Virus record (IMG/VR): IMGVR_UViG_3300044612_002896
Span: 1 to 43,196 of that record
DNA from: a virus
Length of the DNA stretch: 43,196 bases
Strand: one strand, 5' to 3'
Shown here: positions 16,866 through 24,052 of the stretch, piece after piece
Position numbering within the stretch: the stretch's first letter is position 1
Layout: every line of letters starts with the position of its first letter
Position numbers and translations under genes: made by a program
Notes under the pieces: model-generated
Database searches by the model: none
The model's input: only the letters and a program-made list of their open reading frames with translations
What the model was told of the DNA's origin: nothing

Positions 16866-17873
16866 ATGTTTTTATTTGTAACAAATGATAAAATCGGGTC
16901 AGAAACAGGAGGAGGTCAAGTAACCGCACATGAATTTGAAGCGTTAAATCAACTTGGTCCAGTTGATGTCATCAATCCTGCACCAACCAATAATCCTTTT
17001 GATTCAGAAAAGGCAATCCAAGAAATTGATTTCAGCAAATATAAACTTGCACACTTCTATGCTGGCACATTCCCAGAACTAACCACCAAATTAAAAGCAA
17101 ATGGCGTAAAAATAACTTATACTGTAGCTGCTCACGATGTTGACATCAGCAGAGAAGAATTTTTAGGTTTAGGTTCTGCTTTTGACTTTCCACACTTAAA
17201 TGATCCAAATTTATTTCAAAAATACATAAGCTGCTACAAGAATGCTGATTTTGTAATATGTCCATCATCAGTTGCAGAAAAAACCAATAATAAATACGGA
17301 ATCAATAATACAAAAATAATTCCACACGGTCATGTCCCTGTTAGAAACAAGAAGCATCCAAAGAGGTTTACAGTTGGATATCTTGGTCAGTGTGGACCTG
17401 ATAAGGGATTGCGATATTTGTTAGAAGCTTGGTCTATTCTAAACTACAAAGATGCAATATTGAATCTTGCTGGAAGTCAGACTCCCGGTTTATTGCCATT
17501 GATTAGACATTTCGGCAAAGGCAACATCAACATTCAAGGCTGGGTTAAATCTACGGAAGATTTTTACAATAGTTGCTCTGTTTATGTTCAGCCAAGCGCA
17601 ACAGAAGGATTTGGCATTGAAGTTCTTGAGGCTATGAGTTCTGGTAGGCCTGTTGTTGTTTCTAATGGCGCTGGAGCATCTGACTGTGTTGAAGATTGTG
17701 GTTTTGTATTTGAGAAGAAAAATGCTAGACAACTTGCACAAATGATCGACAAATTAAAAAACAATTCAAATCTTTGTGAAGATTTTGGCAGAAAAGCAGA
17801 ATTAAAAGCGAAAAATTACACTTGGGATAAGATTAAAGAACAATACATCCAATTGTGGCGGAGTATGATATGA
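16866..17873 (+). CDS. GT4 family glycosyltransferase
   Basis: 335 residues, GT-B fold. N-terminal loop E-T-G-G-G-Q-V-T; C-terminal domain starts F-T-V-G-Y-L-G-Q-C-G-P-D-K-G and carries the signature E-G-F-G-I-E-V-L-E-A (E-x7-E) followed by G-R-P-V-V-V-S. The full-length match to GT4 is clear. Three bases separate it from the preceding methyltransferase and its TGA overlaps the next ATG, so it is translated within the same operon. Donor and acceptor are unknown. Confidence 0.86.
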   Translation: MFLFVTNDKIGSETGGGQVTAHEFEALNQLGPVDVINPAPTNNPFDSEKAIQEIDFSKYKLAHFYAGTFPELTTKLKANGVKITYTVAAHDVDISREEFLGLGSAFDFPHLNDPNLFQKYISCYKNADFVICPSSVAEKTNNKYGINNTKIIPHGHVPVRNKKHPKRFTVGYLGQCGPDKGLRYLLEAWSILNYKDAILNLAGSQTPGLLPLIRHFGKGNINIQGWVKSTEDFYNSCSVYVQPSATEGFGIEVLEAMSSGRPVVVSNGAGASDCVEDCGFVFEKKNARQLAQMIDKLKNNSNLCEDFGRKAELKAKNYTWDKIKEQYIQLWRSMI

Positions 17874-19438
17874 GTTATTCATTTCCATTTAGTCAAACCG
17901 ACAAGGTAATTGAATTGGGAGGAGGAGATAGACCATATTTCCGTCCAAATCTCGATGTCCGCTCAGGAACAAGCATTGATATAGTTGCTGATTTTAATGA
18001 ACCATTGCCAATACCAGACAATGAATACAATGGTGTATTCAGTCAATTTTGCATTGAGCATCTTTCTTGGCGCAAGGTAAAACTATTCATCAGTGAAGTT
18101 TATCGTATTCTTAAAAACAATGGTAAAGTTGTTTTCATTACAGCCAACACTGAAAAACAAATGCAATATGTTCTTAATCACGATGAGTGGGACGACAACT
18201 GTTCTTGTATTATTTTTGGTGATCAAGATTATCCAGAAAACACTCATCGCAATAGTTTTAGTCCCAAATATGCAATTAAGTTAATGAATGATGCTGGATT
18301 CACCAATGTTATTGTTTTGCCATTTGGGGAATTAGAGACAGATATGATTATTGAAGCCACTAAATCCACCAACAAAATTAATTTTGACAGAGAGTATTTT
18401 GACAATCCTCATTTCTATGGTGAGAATACTGGATTCTATCGTGATCATCCAACTAATTGGATTGTCTTCAATACTCTCATGCAAGATTATCCTTCATCCG
18501 TTCTTGAGCTAGGATGCGGTCGTGGCTATTTACTCAAAAGATTTGAATCAAATGGAATTCCGGCAGTTGGATTAGAAATCTCTGATCATTGTTTTTTAAC
18601 AAGAGTCACTAATTCTGTTCAAAAATTCGATATTAGAAAAACTCCTTGGCCATTTGAGGACAAGCAATTCGATTTGTGTTTTTCTCAAGGTGTCCTTGAC
18701 TACTTAAATCCTGATATTATTCCACAAGTATTAAAAGAAGCAAATCGTGTGTGCAAGAGAGGCATACATTCAGTTGACACAAATAAGTTAAAGTTGAATT
18801 GGGAAAACCAATATTTTCTAGGAAATGATAAAATAGTTGATGGTTCTTTGCCTTTTGCCGTTCCCTCTGGTAATGGCAAGCTTAAATTGAATATTGGTAG
18901 CTTTACAGTCATGTTGCACAATGGCTGGATCAATACGGATGTGATTGATTTAAGCTCTTATGCTATGGTAAATCAATATAAATTTTTGCATATGGATAGT
19001 AGAAAAGTTTTCCCTTTTGAATCAAAAACAGTTGATTTAATTGTTTCAAGTCATATGTTAGAACATATTGATTGGAATGAAGGATTAAATTTCCTAAGAG
19101 AATGTTATCGTGTTATGAAGGTTGGGGCAGTAATGCGTATTGCTGTTCCTGATTTGGCTACAATGGTTGTGAAATATCTAAATGGCAACCTTCATAAACT
19201 TGATGAAATCAACTTGAATGCAGCTTCTAACGATCAGCAGTCATTCAAATTTTGGTCATATTTGTTTGATAATCATAAAATTGCTTATGACATTAACAGT
19301 TTGACCAAAATTGGAAACTTGGCTGGATTTCAAGTTGAAAGAAAAGGATTTAATGAAGGTCATCCAGAAATTATAAGGGAGACAATGGATTATCTCCCTG
19401 AGATTAGCATATATGTTGAAATGACCAAATCAGTCTAA
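17870..19438 (+). CDS. Triple-domain SAM methyltransferase
   Basis: 522 residues from ATG 17870, which overlaps the previous TGA (ATGA) and has GGAG 7 bp upstream. Three class I methyltransferase domains follow one another. Domain 1 (about 11-165): V-I-E-L-G-G-G-D, then F-C-I-E-H-L and R-I-L-K-N-N-G. Domain 2 (about 175-305): V-L-E-L-G-C-G-R-G-Y (211-220), G-L-E-I-S, F-S-Q-G-V-L-D-Y. Domain 3 (about 335-522): K-L-N-I-G-S with W-I-N-T-D, then S-H-M-L-E-H-I, Y-R-V-M-K-V-G and A-V-P-D-L. Only domain 2 has an intact GxGxG loop; domain 3 belongs to the predicted SAM-methyltransferase group of sugar clusters. It could place several methyl groups on one glycan, or some domains may be structural. Confidence 0.8.
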   Translation: MSYSFPFSQTDKVIELGGGDRPYFRPNLDVRSGTSIDIVADFNEPLPIPDNEYNGVFSQFCIEHLSWRKVKLFISEVYRILKNNGKVVFITANTEKQMQYVLNHDEWDDNCSCIIFGDQDYPENTHRNSFSPKYAIKLMNDAGFTNVIVLPFGELETDMIIEATKSTNKINFDREYFDNPHFYGENTGFYRDHPTNWIVFNTLMQDYPSSVLELGCGRGYLLKRFESNGIPAVGLEISDHCFLTRVTNSVQKFDIRKTPWPFEDKQFDLCFSQGVLDYLNPDIIPQVLKEANRVCKRGIHSVDTNKLKLNWENQYFLGNDKIVDGSLPFAVPSGNGKLKLNIGSFTVMLHNGWINTDVIDLSSYAMVNQYKFLHMDSRKVFPFESKTVDLIVSSHMLEHIDWNEGLNFLRECYRVMKVGAVMRIAVPDLATMVVKYLNGNLHKLDEINLNAASNDQQSFKFWSYLFDNHKIAYDINSLTKIGNLAGFQVERKGFNEGHPEIIRETMDYLPEISIYVEMTKSV

Positions 19439-19741
19439 AATACCTTGAGCTTTTCCGACATTTCCAAGAACTTCAACAGCACCCCACACCGCTGATGCCG
19501 TATCGGGATTGCTTATCATATATGTGAATAAATCACGCATATGCAATCTTCTTATTTCTGTTGGGTGAAACTCAGGAGTTCCATCTTCTTTCAAATAGCA
19601 CAATCTGTAATCAACAACTAGGATTGGCTCTGGACTTGCAGTTAAAGTTGCATCTAGAGACAAATTCTCAACCCACCAAACATTATATGTTTTTTGTTCA
19701 GAAGCTGGAGTAACGATTGGATTTTCTTTTGTAATTGGCAT
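19430..19741 (-). CDS. Small conserved-type hypothetical protein
   Basis: 103 residues from the ATG at 19741, chosen because GGAGGG lies 6 bp before it; the ATG at 19753 sits upstream of that ribosome site and directly on the promoter-like motif. The sequence (P-I-L-V-V-D-Y-R-L-C-Y-L near the middle, an R-R-L-H-M turn, a Gly/Ala-rich end) looks like a compact mixed alpha/beta protein. No family recognised. Its last 9 bases overlap the end of the convergent triple methyltransferase gene. With its own late-type promoter it may be a virion component. Confidence 0.6.
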   Translation of the reverse strand: MPITKENPIVTPASEQKTYNVWWVENLSLDATLTASPEPILVVDYRLCYLKEDGTPEFHPTEIRRLHMRDLFTYMISNPDTASAVWGAVEVLGNVGKAQGILD

Positions 19742-19753
19742 TTTACCCTCCAT

Positions 19754-19762
19754 TTTATTTAT
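19754..19762 (-). promoter_or_regulatory. Late-promoter-like ATAAATAAA
   Basis: On the minus strand ATAAATAAA lies 12 bp before the chosen ATG, with GGAGGG in between. This matches the T4-type late core and gives a leader of about 10 nt. Confidence 0.45.
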
Positions 19763-19843
19763 CGTGAAATTTCTATTTTATTTTTCATTCCTTCATCATA
19801 TCCATAATAATAACAAAAAAAGGTAATTTTCTAAATAGCCACA

Positions 19844-20149
19844 TCATAAGTTTCTCACATATTGCTCGAATTTATAAAAGTCGCCAACTATTCTGCTTAT
19901 TCTCGAATCCTTGTCTTTTTCAATTAATTCTTTACTTGGCAAATTGTCGCCAATATCCTTGACAAACTTTTCAAGTCCAACCATGTAATTCCACATCCAA
20001 TACTTCCTGTTACGCAATCTCTTCTCAACATCTTTCAAATATGTCTTCCATGGATATTTCCATTTTTTGAACATAACAATATATCTCTCGGCCATAAGCC
20101 TGATTTGCTCATCATAAAATTCAGGCTCAAAATCAGGCGAGTCTAACAT
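19844..20149 (-). CDS. Hypothetical protein following UvsW
   Basis: 101 residues, mostly helical and very rich in charged and aromatic residues (K-W-K-Y-P-W, R-K-Y-W-M-W-N-Y). Its ATG overlaps the stop of the UvsW-like gene (TAATG), so it is translationally coupled to it. T4 also carries a small gene next to uvsW (uvsW.1), but no sequence match is claimed. No signal peptide or membrane segment. Confidence 0.6.
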   Translation of the reverse strand: MLDSPDFEPEFYDEQIRLMAERYIVMFKKWKYPWKTYLKDVEKRLRNRKYWMWNYMVGLEKFVKDIGDNLPSKELIEKDKDSRISRIVGDFYKFEQYVRNL

Positions 20150-21594
20150 TAAAAATCAATCTCCTTAATTTCCAAGTCGTGGCCTTCTTTCTTTAATATT
20201 TCAATTCTTTTCTTGCTATGATCTTCAAGATAATCGTTAATTTCAAAAAGAAAGTCAAAATAATTCAGCCTTTCCTTGTCATCTGCTGTTCTGAGTCCAC
20301 GACCCATTCTTTGAATAATCATGTGATCTGCTTGTCCGCCAGCAGCATTTATCAAATTCTGAGGATGCACATTGATACCTGTATTGAAGATTTGCTGTGT
20401 TGCAATCGCAATCAAATCTCCTTTTGCTTTCTGCAACTCCTTAATGACACTCTTTCTTGTTTCCGCATTATCCTTGCCTTGAACCCAAAGACTTCCCGGC
20501 AATAGATTATGTAATGCATCACCATGTGCAATGCGATCAACAAGAATCAAAGTCCTACCTTTTTGATTCTTGGCTAACCTTGTCACAACATCATGAAAAT
20601 AAAAACTTTCTGCAATTCCTCGGGTTACTGCATCAATGTAAATATCATGAGGAATATTAGGCTCACGAATTGGAAAAAAGACACATTTGCTGGCAGCAAG
20701 AATTCCTCTATCCTGAAGTTCAGAAGTAGTAAGAACTCCACCTTCCGCTGATTTAATCTTCAAAATTGGGCCAAAAAAGCCACGAACATAAAACTTCTGT
20801 ACTGCATCTTTACCTCCAAATTTGAATGGAGTTGCCGAAACAGCAACACGAACATCGGCACCTTTCAAGCGACGATAAACAGCTTTTGGCAAAGTACTCA
20901 TCATGTCGTGAATTTCATCGACAATAAGAACCTTGATTTTAGAAAGAGCCTTTTCCATTTTAGAAACTGATTGAACAGTCGCCACAGTAATCATGTTGGG
21001 CTTTACACTTCCTCCCCATAAAGAACCTACATTGGGAAGTCCCCATTTCACAAACTCATCATAGTTTTGCTGCGCCAAAGAAGCCCTATTCTGCAAAATC
21101 AATGTGGGTGTATTGGGAGAAATAGTTTTCAATATGCCCAACATCACTAAAGACTTGCCTGCCGATGTCGGGGCATAAATAACACCACGACGATGCTTGA
21201 TGACTTGGTTGATCATCTCAACCTGATAATCATAAAGCTCTAGTGACTTGATTTTGTCTCCAACACTATTAGTATCAGGAAGCCATTGATTCAAAAAATT
21301 CTTTTCAATTTCTTTGTAAGCAAAATTAGTTTTCGACCTCAAATCCTCAATCTCATATTCAGCATTAAAATGCTTGAGAACAGCACTAACCTCCGGCAAC
21401 AAGCCAGTTAAAAACTTACCTGTTTCAAGTACGAAAAAATTAATGAAACCGTCCCACTTTTTCATCTTGTAGGCACGGTTGTGAAAATAATTTTTGTCAC
21501 GAAATCTTAGCCTGTCCCAAAGCTCAGTTTTGAGCTTCATGTCTTCAGACAGGAAAAACGAATAATCATTGTTGATTCGGATTATGTTCGGCAT
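20149..21594 (-). CDS. uvsW: UvsW-like SF2 DNA/RNA helicase
   Basis: 481 residues from the ATG at 21594 (AGGA about 10 bp upstream; a TTG 27 bp earlier is less likely). A N-terminal DNA-binding-like region of about 115 residues resembles that of T4 UvsW. Helicase motifs: Q-like L-Y-D-Y-Q, Walker A A-P-T-S-A-G-K-S (141-148), DEIH box D-E-I-H (226-229), motif III S-A-T-P (253-256), motif VI Q-R-M-G-R-G-L-R (428-435). UvsW unwinds R-loops and branched recombination intermediates, shifting T4 from origin- to recombination-dependent replication. Here it sits between a proofreading-type exonuclease and a small coupled gene. Confidence 0.88.
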   Translation of the reverse strand: MPNIIRINNDYSFFLSEDMKLKTELWDRLRFRDKNYFHNRAYKMKKWDGFINFFVLETGKFLTGLLPEVSAVLKHFNAEYEIEDLRSKTNFAYKEIEKNFLNQWLPDTNSVGDKIKSLELYDYQVEMINQVIKHRRGVIYAPTSAGKSLVMLGILKTISPNTPTLILQNRASLAQQNYDEFVKWGLPNVGSLWGGSVKPNMITVATVQSVSKMEKALSKIKVLIVDEIHDMMSTLPKAVYRRLKGADVRVAVSATPFKFGGKDAVQKFYVRGFFGPILKIKSAEGGVLTTSELQDRGILAASKCVFFPIREPNIPHDIYIDAVTRGIAESFYFHDVVTRLAKNQKGRTLILVDRIAHGDALHNLLPGSLWVQGKDNAETRKSVIKELQKAKGDLIAIATQQIFNTGINVHPQNLINAAGGQADHMIIQRMGRGLRTADDKERLNYFDFLFEINDYLEDHSKKRIEILKKEGHDLEIKEIDF

Positions 21595-21703
21595 CTTTCT
21601 TTGGTTCCTGATTGACCTCAAAAGAGGATTTTACAGTCCTTTTCCTCAAACCCGACTTGGGGGCATAATTCTTTCTCTTCTTGGGCTTTTTACCGCAACA
21701 CAT
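21566..21703 (-). CDS. Tiny basic protein between exonuclease and UvsW
   Basis: A 45-residue frame from ATG 21703, three bases after the exonuclease stop codon, to TGA at 21568-21566, overlapping the UvsW start by 29 bp. The sequence opens with C-C-G-K-K-P-K-K-R-K, is rich in Lys/Arg in its first half and acidic/polar at the end. It could bind nucleic acid or chiefly couple translation into the helicase gene. No strong ribosome site is seen, so it relies on coupling if real. No family recognised. Confidence 0.45.
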   Translation of the reverse strand: MCCGKKPKKRKNYAPKSGLRKRTVKSSFEVNQEPKKDAEHNPNQQ

Positions 21704-21706
21704 ATA

Positions 21707-22303
21707 CTATTTACACATCTTGTGTCGTAATAATTTCAACACAATCAAAGCATCATCATAAGCTGTGTGAGGCACTTCTCCATCTAAACCTGCCCTAACC
21801 ATACATTTTTTCATGTCTGGTAACTTATCGTCATTTTCCATGTCAAAATAAAGAATCGCAGGATCAACCACACGATTCAAAAAGCAAACATTACCCCAAC
21901 TTTTGATCTTAGCCTTCAAGAAAGGTAAATCAAATGATGCCACATTCTTGCCAGCTACATTAACATATATCTTGCCACTTTTTTCTTGTTTGTAACCGTT
22001 TTTCAATAGAAAGCACTCAAACGAATTTGGCAAATCTTCCAAAGACATAAACCTAACACCAGACTGATTTTCCTCACAATTGTTTTTCAAAGAATAATCA
22101 ATCTGCTTGAATAAATCCGAGTGCATACTCAAAGCAAATGGACTACCAGAATATGTGCTTTTAGTGAAAATAGCCTCAAACTTAGAAAGTTTTTCAAGTG
22201 GTTGAGGATTGCTCAGATCATCAATAATTGCTGCGAATTGTAGGATATCACAGCTTTCGTGATCAAAACCAGTTGTTTCAATGTCAATTGAACAGACGAT
22301 CAT
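21707..22303 (-). CDS. DEDDh 3'-5' exonuclease (DnaQ-like)
   Basis: 198 residues from ATG 22303, which has AAGGTG 5 bp upstream; an earlier in-frame start lacks a ribosome site. Catalytic residues of the DEDDh family are all present: S-I-D-I-E-T-T-G (D7, E9), V-A-S-F-D (D125) and H-T-A-Y-D-D (H179, D183). The family removes 3' nucleotides from DNA or RNA; phage examples include T4 DexA. The polymerase at 36588 has no intact exonuclease motifs, so this protein could supply proofreading in trans, though that is inference. It heads the leftward operon that includes the UvsW-like helicase. Confidence 0.85.
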   Translation of the reverse strand: MIVCSIDIETTGFDHESCDILQFAAIIDDLSNPQPLEKLSKFEAIFTKSTYSGSPFALSMHSDLFKQIDYSLKNNCEENQSGVRFMSLEDLPNSFECFLLKNGYKQEKSGKIYVNVAGKNVASFDLPFLKAKIKSWGNVCFLNRVVDPAILYFDMENDDKLPDMKKCMVRAGLDGEVPHTAYDDALIVLKLLRHKMCK

Positions 22304-22407
22304 ATAGCACCTTAGGTAAATTTGACTCACTTTCCACTAATGATTCAGTCTACTGCATTTAGGCGCAAAATTAAAACACCAATTCAAAATGTTTTTCACA
22401 AGAAAGA

Positions 22408-22415
22408 CTAAATAA
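22408..22415 (+). promoter_or_regulatory. Late-promoter-like CTAAATAA
   Basis: CTAAATAA is followed at once by an AGAGGAG ribosome site and then the ATG at 22436. It lies in the 132-bp gap between the leftward exonuclease operon and the rightward virion gene. The rest of that gap shows nothing else recognisable. Confidence 0.5.
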
Positions 22416-22435
22416 AAGAGGAGAACAAACTCAAA

Positions 22436-22975
22436 ATGGCTGACGACTACACGATACTGAACCCCGGCGTTGGCGGGGATGTCATGGATGAGACATTAGT
22501 TGTCTATCCATCAGCGCCAACTAACCGAAAAAGACCAAGGGTTGTTATCACAGGCGAAGGCATTGATGATATAGTCCCTGCTCAAATTATACCAACAGAT
22601 GGATCGGAATTTGGTCTTGTCACAAGACCAATTGTTCCTAATTATCCCGGCACAGAAGCTAATACATTCGGAATAGTCAGTTTAGTTCTCACTGGAATCG
22701 AAACAACAGTTGTTACTTATACAGTTCCTGTCAACAAAACTTTTTATTTTATCGGACTCAATACAAGCGGCAACGCAAATGCTTTGTATAAGTTATATGT
22801 AGACGGAAGCGCAATAATAGCAGGAAGAAGCTCAGTTGCAAACCTAACCCTTAATTTAACCTACTCTTATTCACCAATTAAAGTTGTTGCCGGAGATACA
22901 ATTGCCATTAAAGTCACACATGAAGCCGGTGTTTCTTGTGACTTTGAAGGAACAATACTCGGTTATACATTATGA
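22436..22975 (+). CDS. Virion-type protein with beta-sandwich C-terminal domain
   Basis: 179 residues with a GAGGAG ribosome site. The N-terminal 70 residues are loop-rich (G-V-G-G-D-V-M-D). The C-terminal half (about 80-179) is a beta-sandwich-like domain with V-T-Y-T-V-P-x-N-K-T-F-Y, L-Y-V-D-G-S, I-K-V-V-A-G-D-T-I-A-I-K-V and a final G-T-I-L-G-Y. The same strand pattern closes the partial fibre protein at 1-930. This points to a fibre or decoration protein head domain. Its TGA overlaps the next gene's ATG, coupling it to a glycosyltransferase. Confidence 0.62.
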   Translation: MADDYTILNPGVGGDVMDETLVVYPSAPTNRKRPRVVITGEGIDDIVPAQIIPTDGSEFGLVTRPIVPNYPGTEANTFGIVSLVLTGIETTVVTYTVPVNKTFYFIGLNTSGNANALYKLYVDGSAIIAGRSSVANLTLNLTYSYSPIKVVAGDTIAIKVTHEAGVSCDFEGTILGYTL

Positions 22976-24036
22976 TATTCCTTGTTCTTCCATACAACCT
23001 TTACACCGGATGGGGTGTTTGTTCAATTAATTTAGCCAAAGAAATTTGTAAAAAACACAAAGTCAAATATGTCAGCGATGAACTCATAGACCAATTCAAA
23101 CACAACGCATTATCACATTCTTTTTTCACAAGCATCAAATTTGACAACAAAGATTTTCTGAAAACCCAAAAAGACCACCCAATAATACAAGGTGTCCAAC
23201 ACGATCTGTCTCCATACTTGGGATACTTTTCAGGATCTAAAAAAATAGCAATCACATTCGCAGACAGAGAAATTCCAAAAGAATTAGTCAATAAAGCCAA
23301 TGATCATTACGACCATATCATCGCCGGTTCAGAATGGTGCAAAAATCTTCTTCAACAACATAATGTAAAATCAACAGTAATACACCAAGGAATAGACCCG
23401 CTAATCTTCAATTCATCCAGAAAAGATAAGAACTTTTTTCTGGATGACTTCCTCATCTTTTCAGGAGGAAAATTTGAAGAAAGAAAAGGACAAGATATTC
23501 TCATCAAAGCCTACAAAGTAATCCAAGATCGTTACCCAGATGTAAAATTAGTTTGTAGCTGGTACAACGCCTACACAGGAAAATGCGGGAAAGAAGAATT
23601 AGAAAAATATGGAATTGATTTGAACAGAGTAATATTCATTCCACTCTCAGCAAACAATAATATGGTCGAAATTTATCAAAACACCGATATCGGAGTTTTC
23701 CCATCAAGATGCGAAGCTGGAACAAACCTCGTAATGATGGAATATATGGCTTGCGGCAAAACAGCTATTTCTTCAGTGGAAACCGGACAAAAAGATCTGA
23801 TAACCAAAAAAAATGGACTCTCTCTCAAATCAAAAGGCGAATTTTTACTTAAAGATGAAAAAGGAAAGGTCGTTTCAATTTGGGAAGAACCAGATTCCGA
23901 TCATCTTATCGAACTATTAGATTGGTCTTACAACAATAGAGAAAAATTAACCAATTATGGATTAGAAGCATCAAAGACCATGGCCAAGAAAACTTGGGAA
24001 CACATGGCCTCTTCTCTTGAAAAATTAATTATTTAA
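22972..24036 (+). CDS. GT4-like glycosyltransferase
   Basis: 354 residues, GT-B fold. The C-terminal domain has F-L-I-F-S-G-G-K-F-E-E-R-K-G-Q-D and V-F-P-S-R-C-E-A-G-T-N-L-V-M-M-E-Y-M-A-C-G-K, a GT4 nucleotide-sugar site in which the usual E-G-F-G is R-C-E-A-G. The short N-terminal domain begins M-I-F-L-V-L-P-Y-N with a G-W-G loop. It overlaps the stop of the virion protein gene by 4 bases, so the two are made together; the enzyme may glycosylate that protein, which is inference. It converges on the collagen-like genes with a 16-bp gap. Confidence 0.78.
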   Translation: MIFLVLPYNLYTGWGVCSINLAKEICKKHKVKYVSDELIDQFKHNALSHSFFTSIKFDNKDFLKTQKDHPIIQGVQHDLSPYLGYFSGSKKIAITFADREIPKELVNKANDHYDHIIAGSEWCKNLLQQHNVKSTVIHQGIDPLIFNSSRKDKNFFLDDFLIFSGGKFEERKGQDILIKAYKVIQDRYPDVKLVCSWYNAYTGKCGKEELEKYGIDLNRVIFIPLSANNNMVEIYQNTDIGVFPSRCEAGTNLVMMEYMACGKTAISSVETGQKDLITKKNGLSLKSKGEFLLKDEKGKVVSIWEEPDSDHLIELLDWSYNNREKLTNYGLEASKTMAKKTWEHMASSLEKLII

Positions 24037-24052
24037 CCAACAAGGAAAATAT

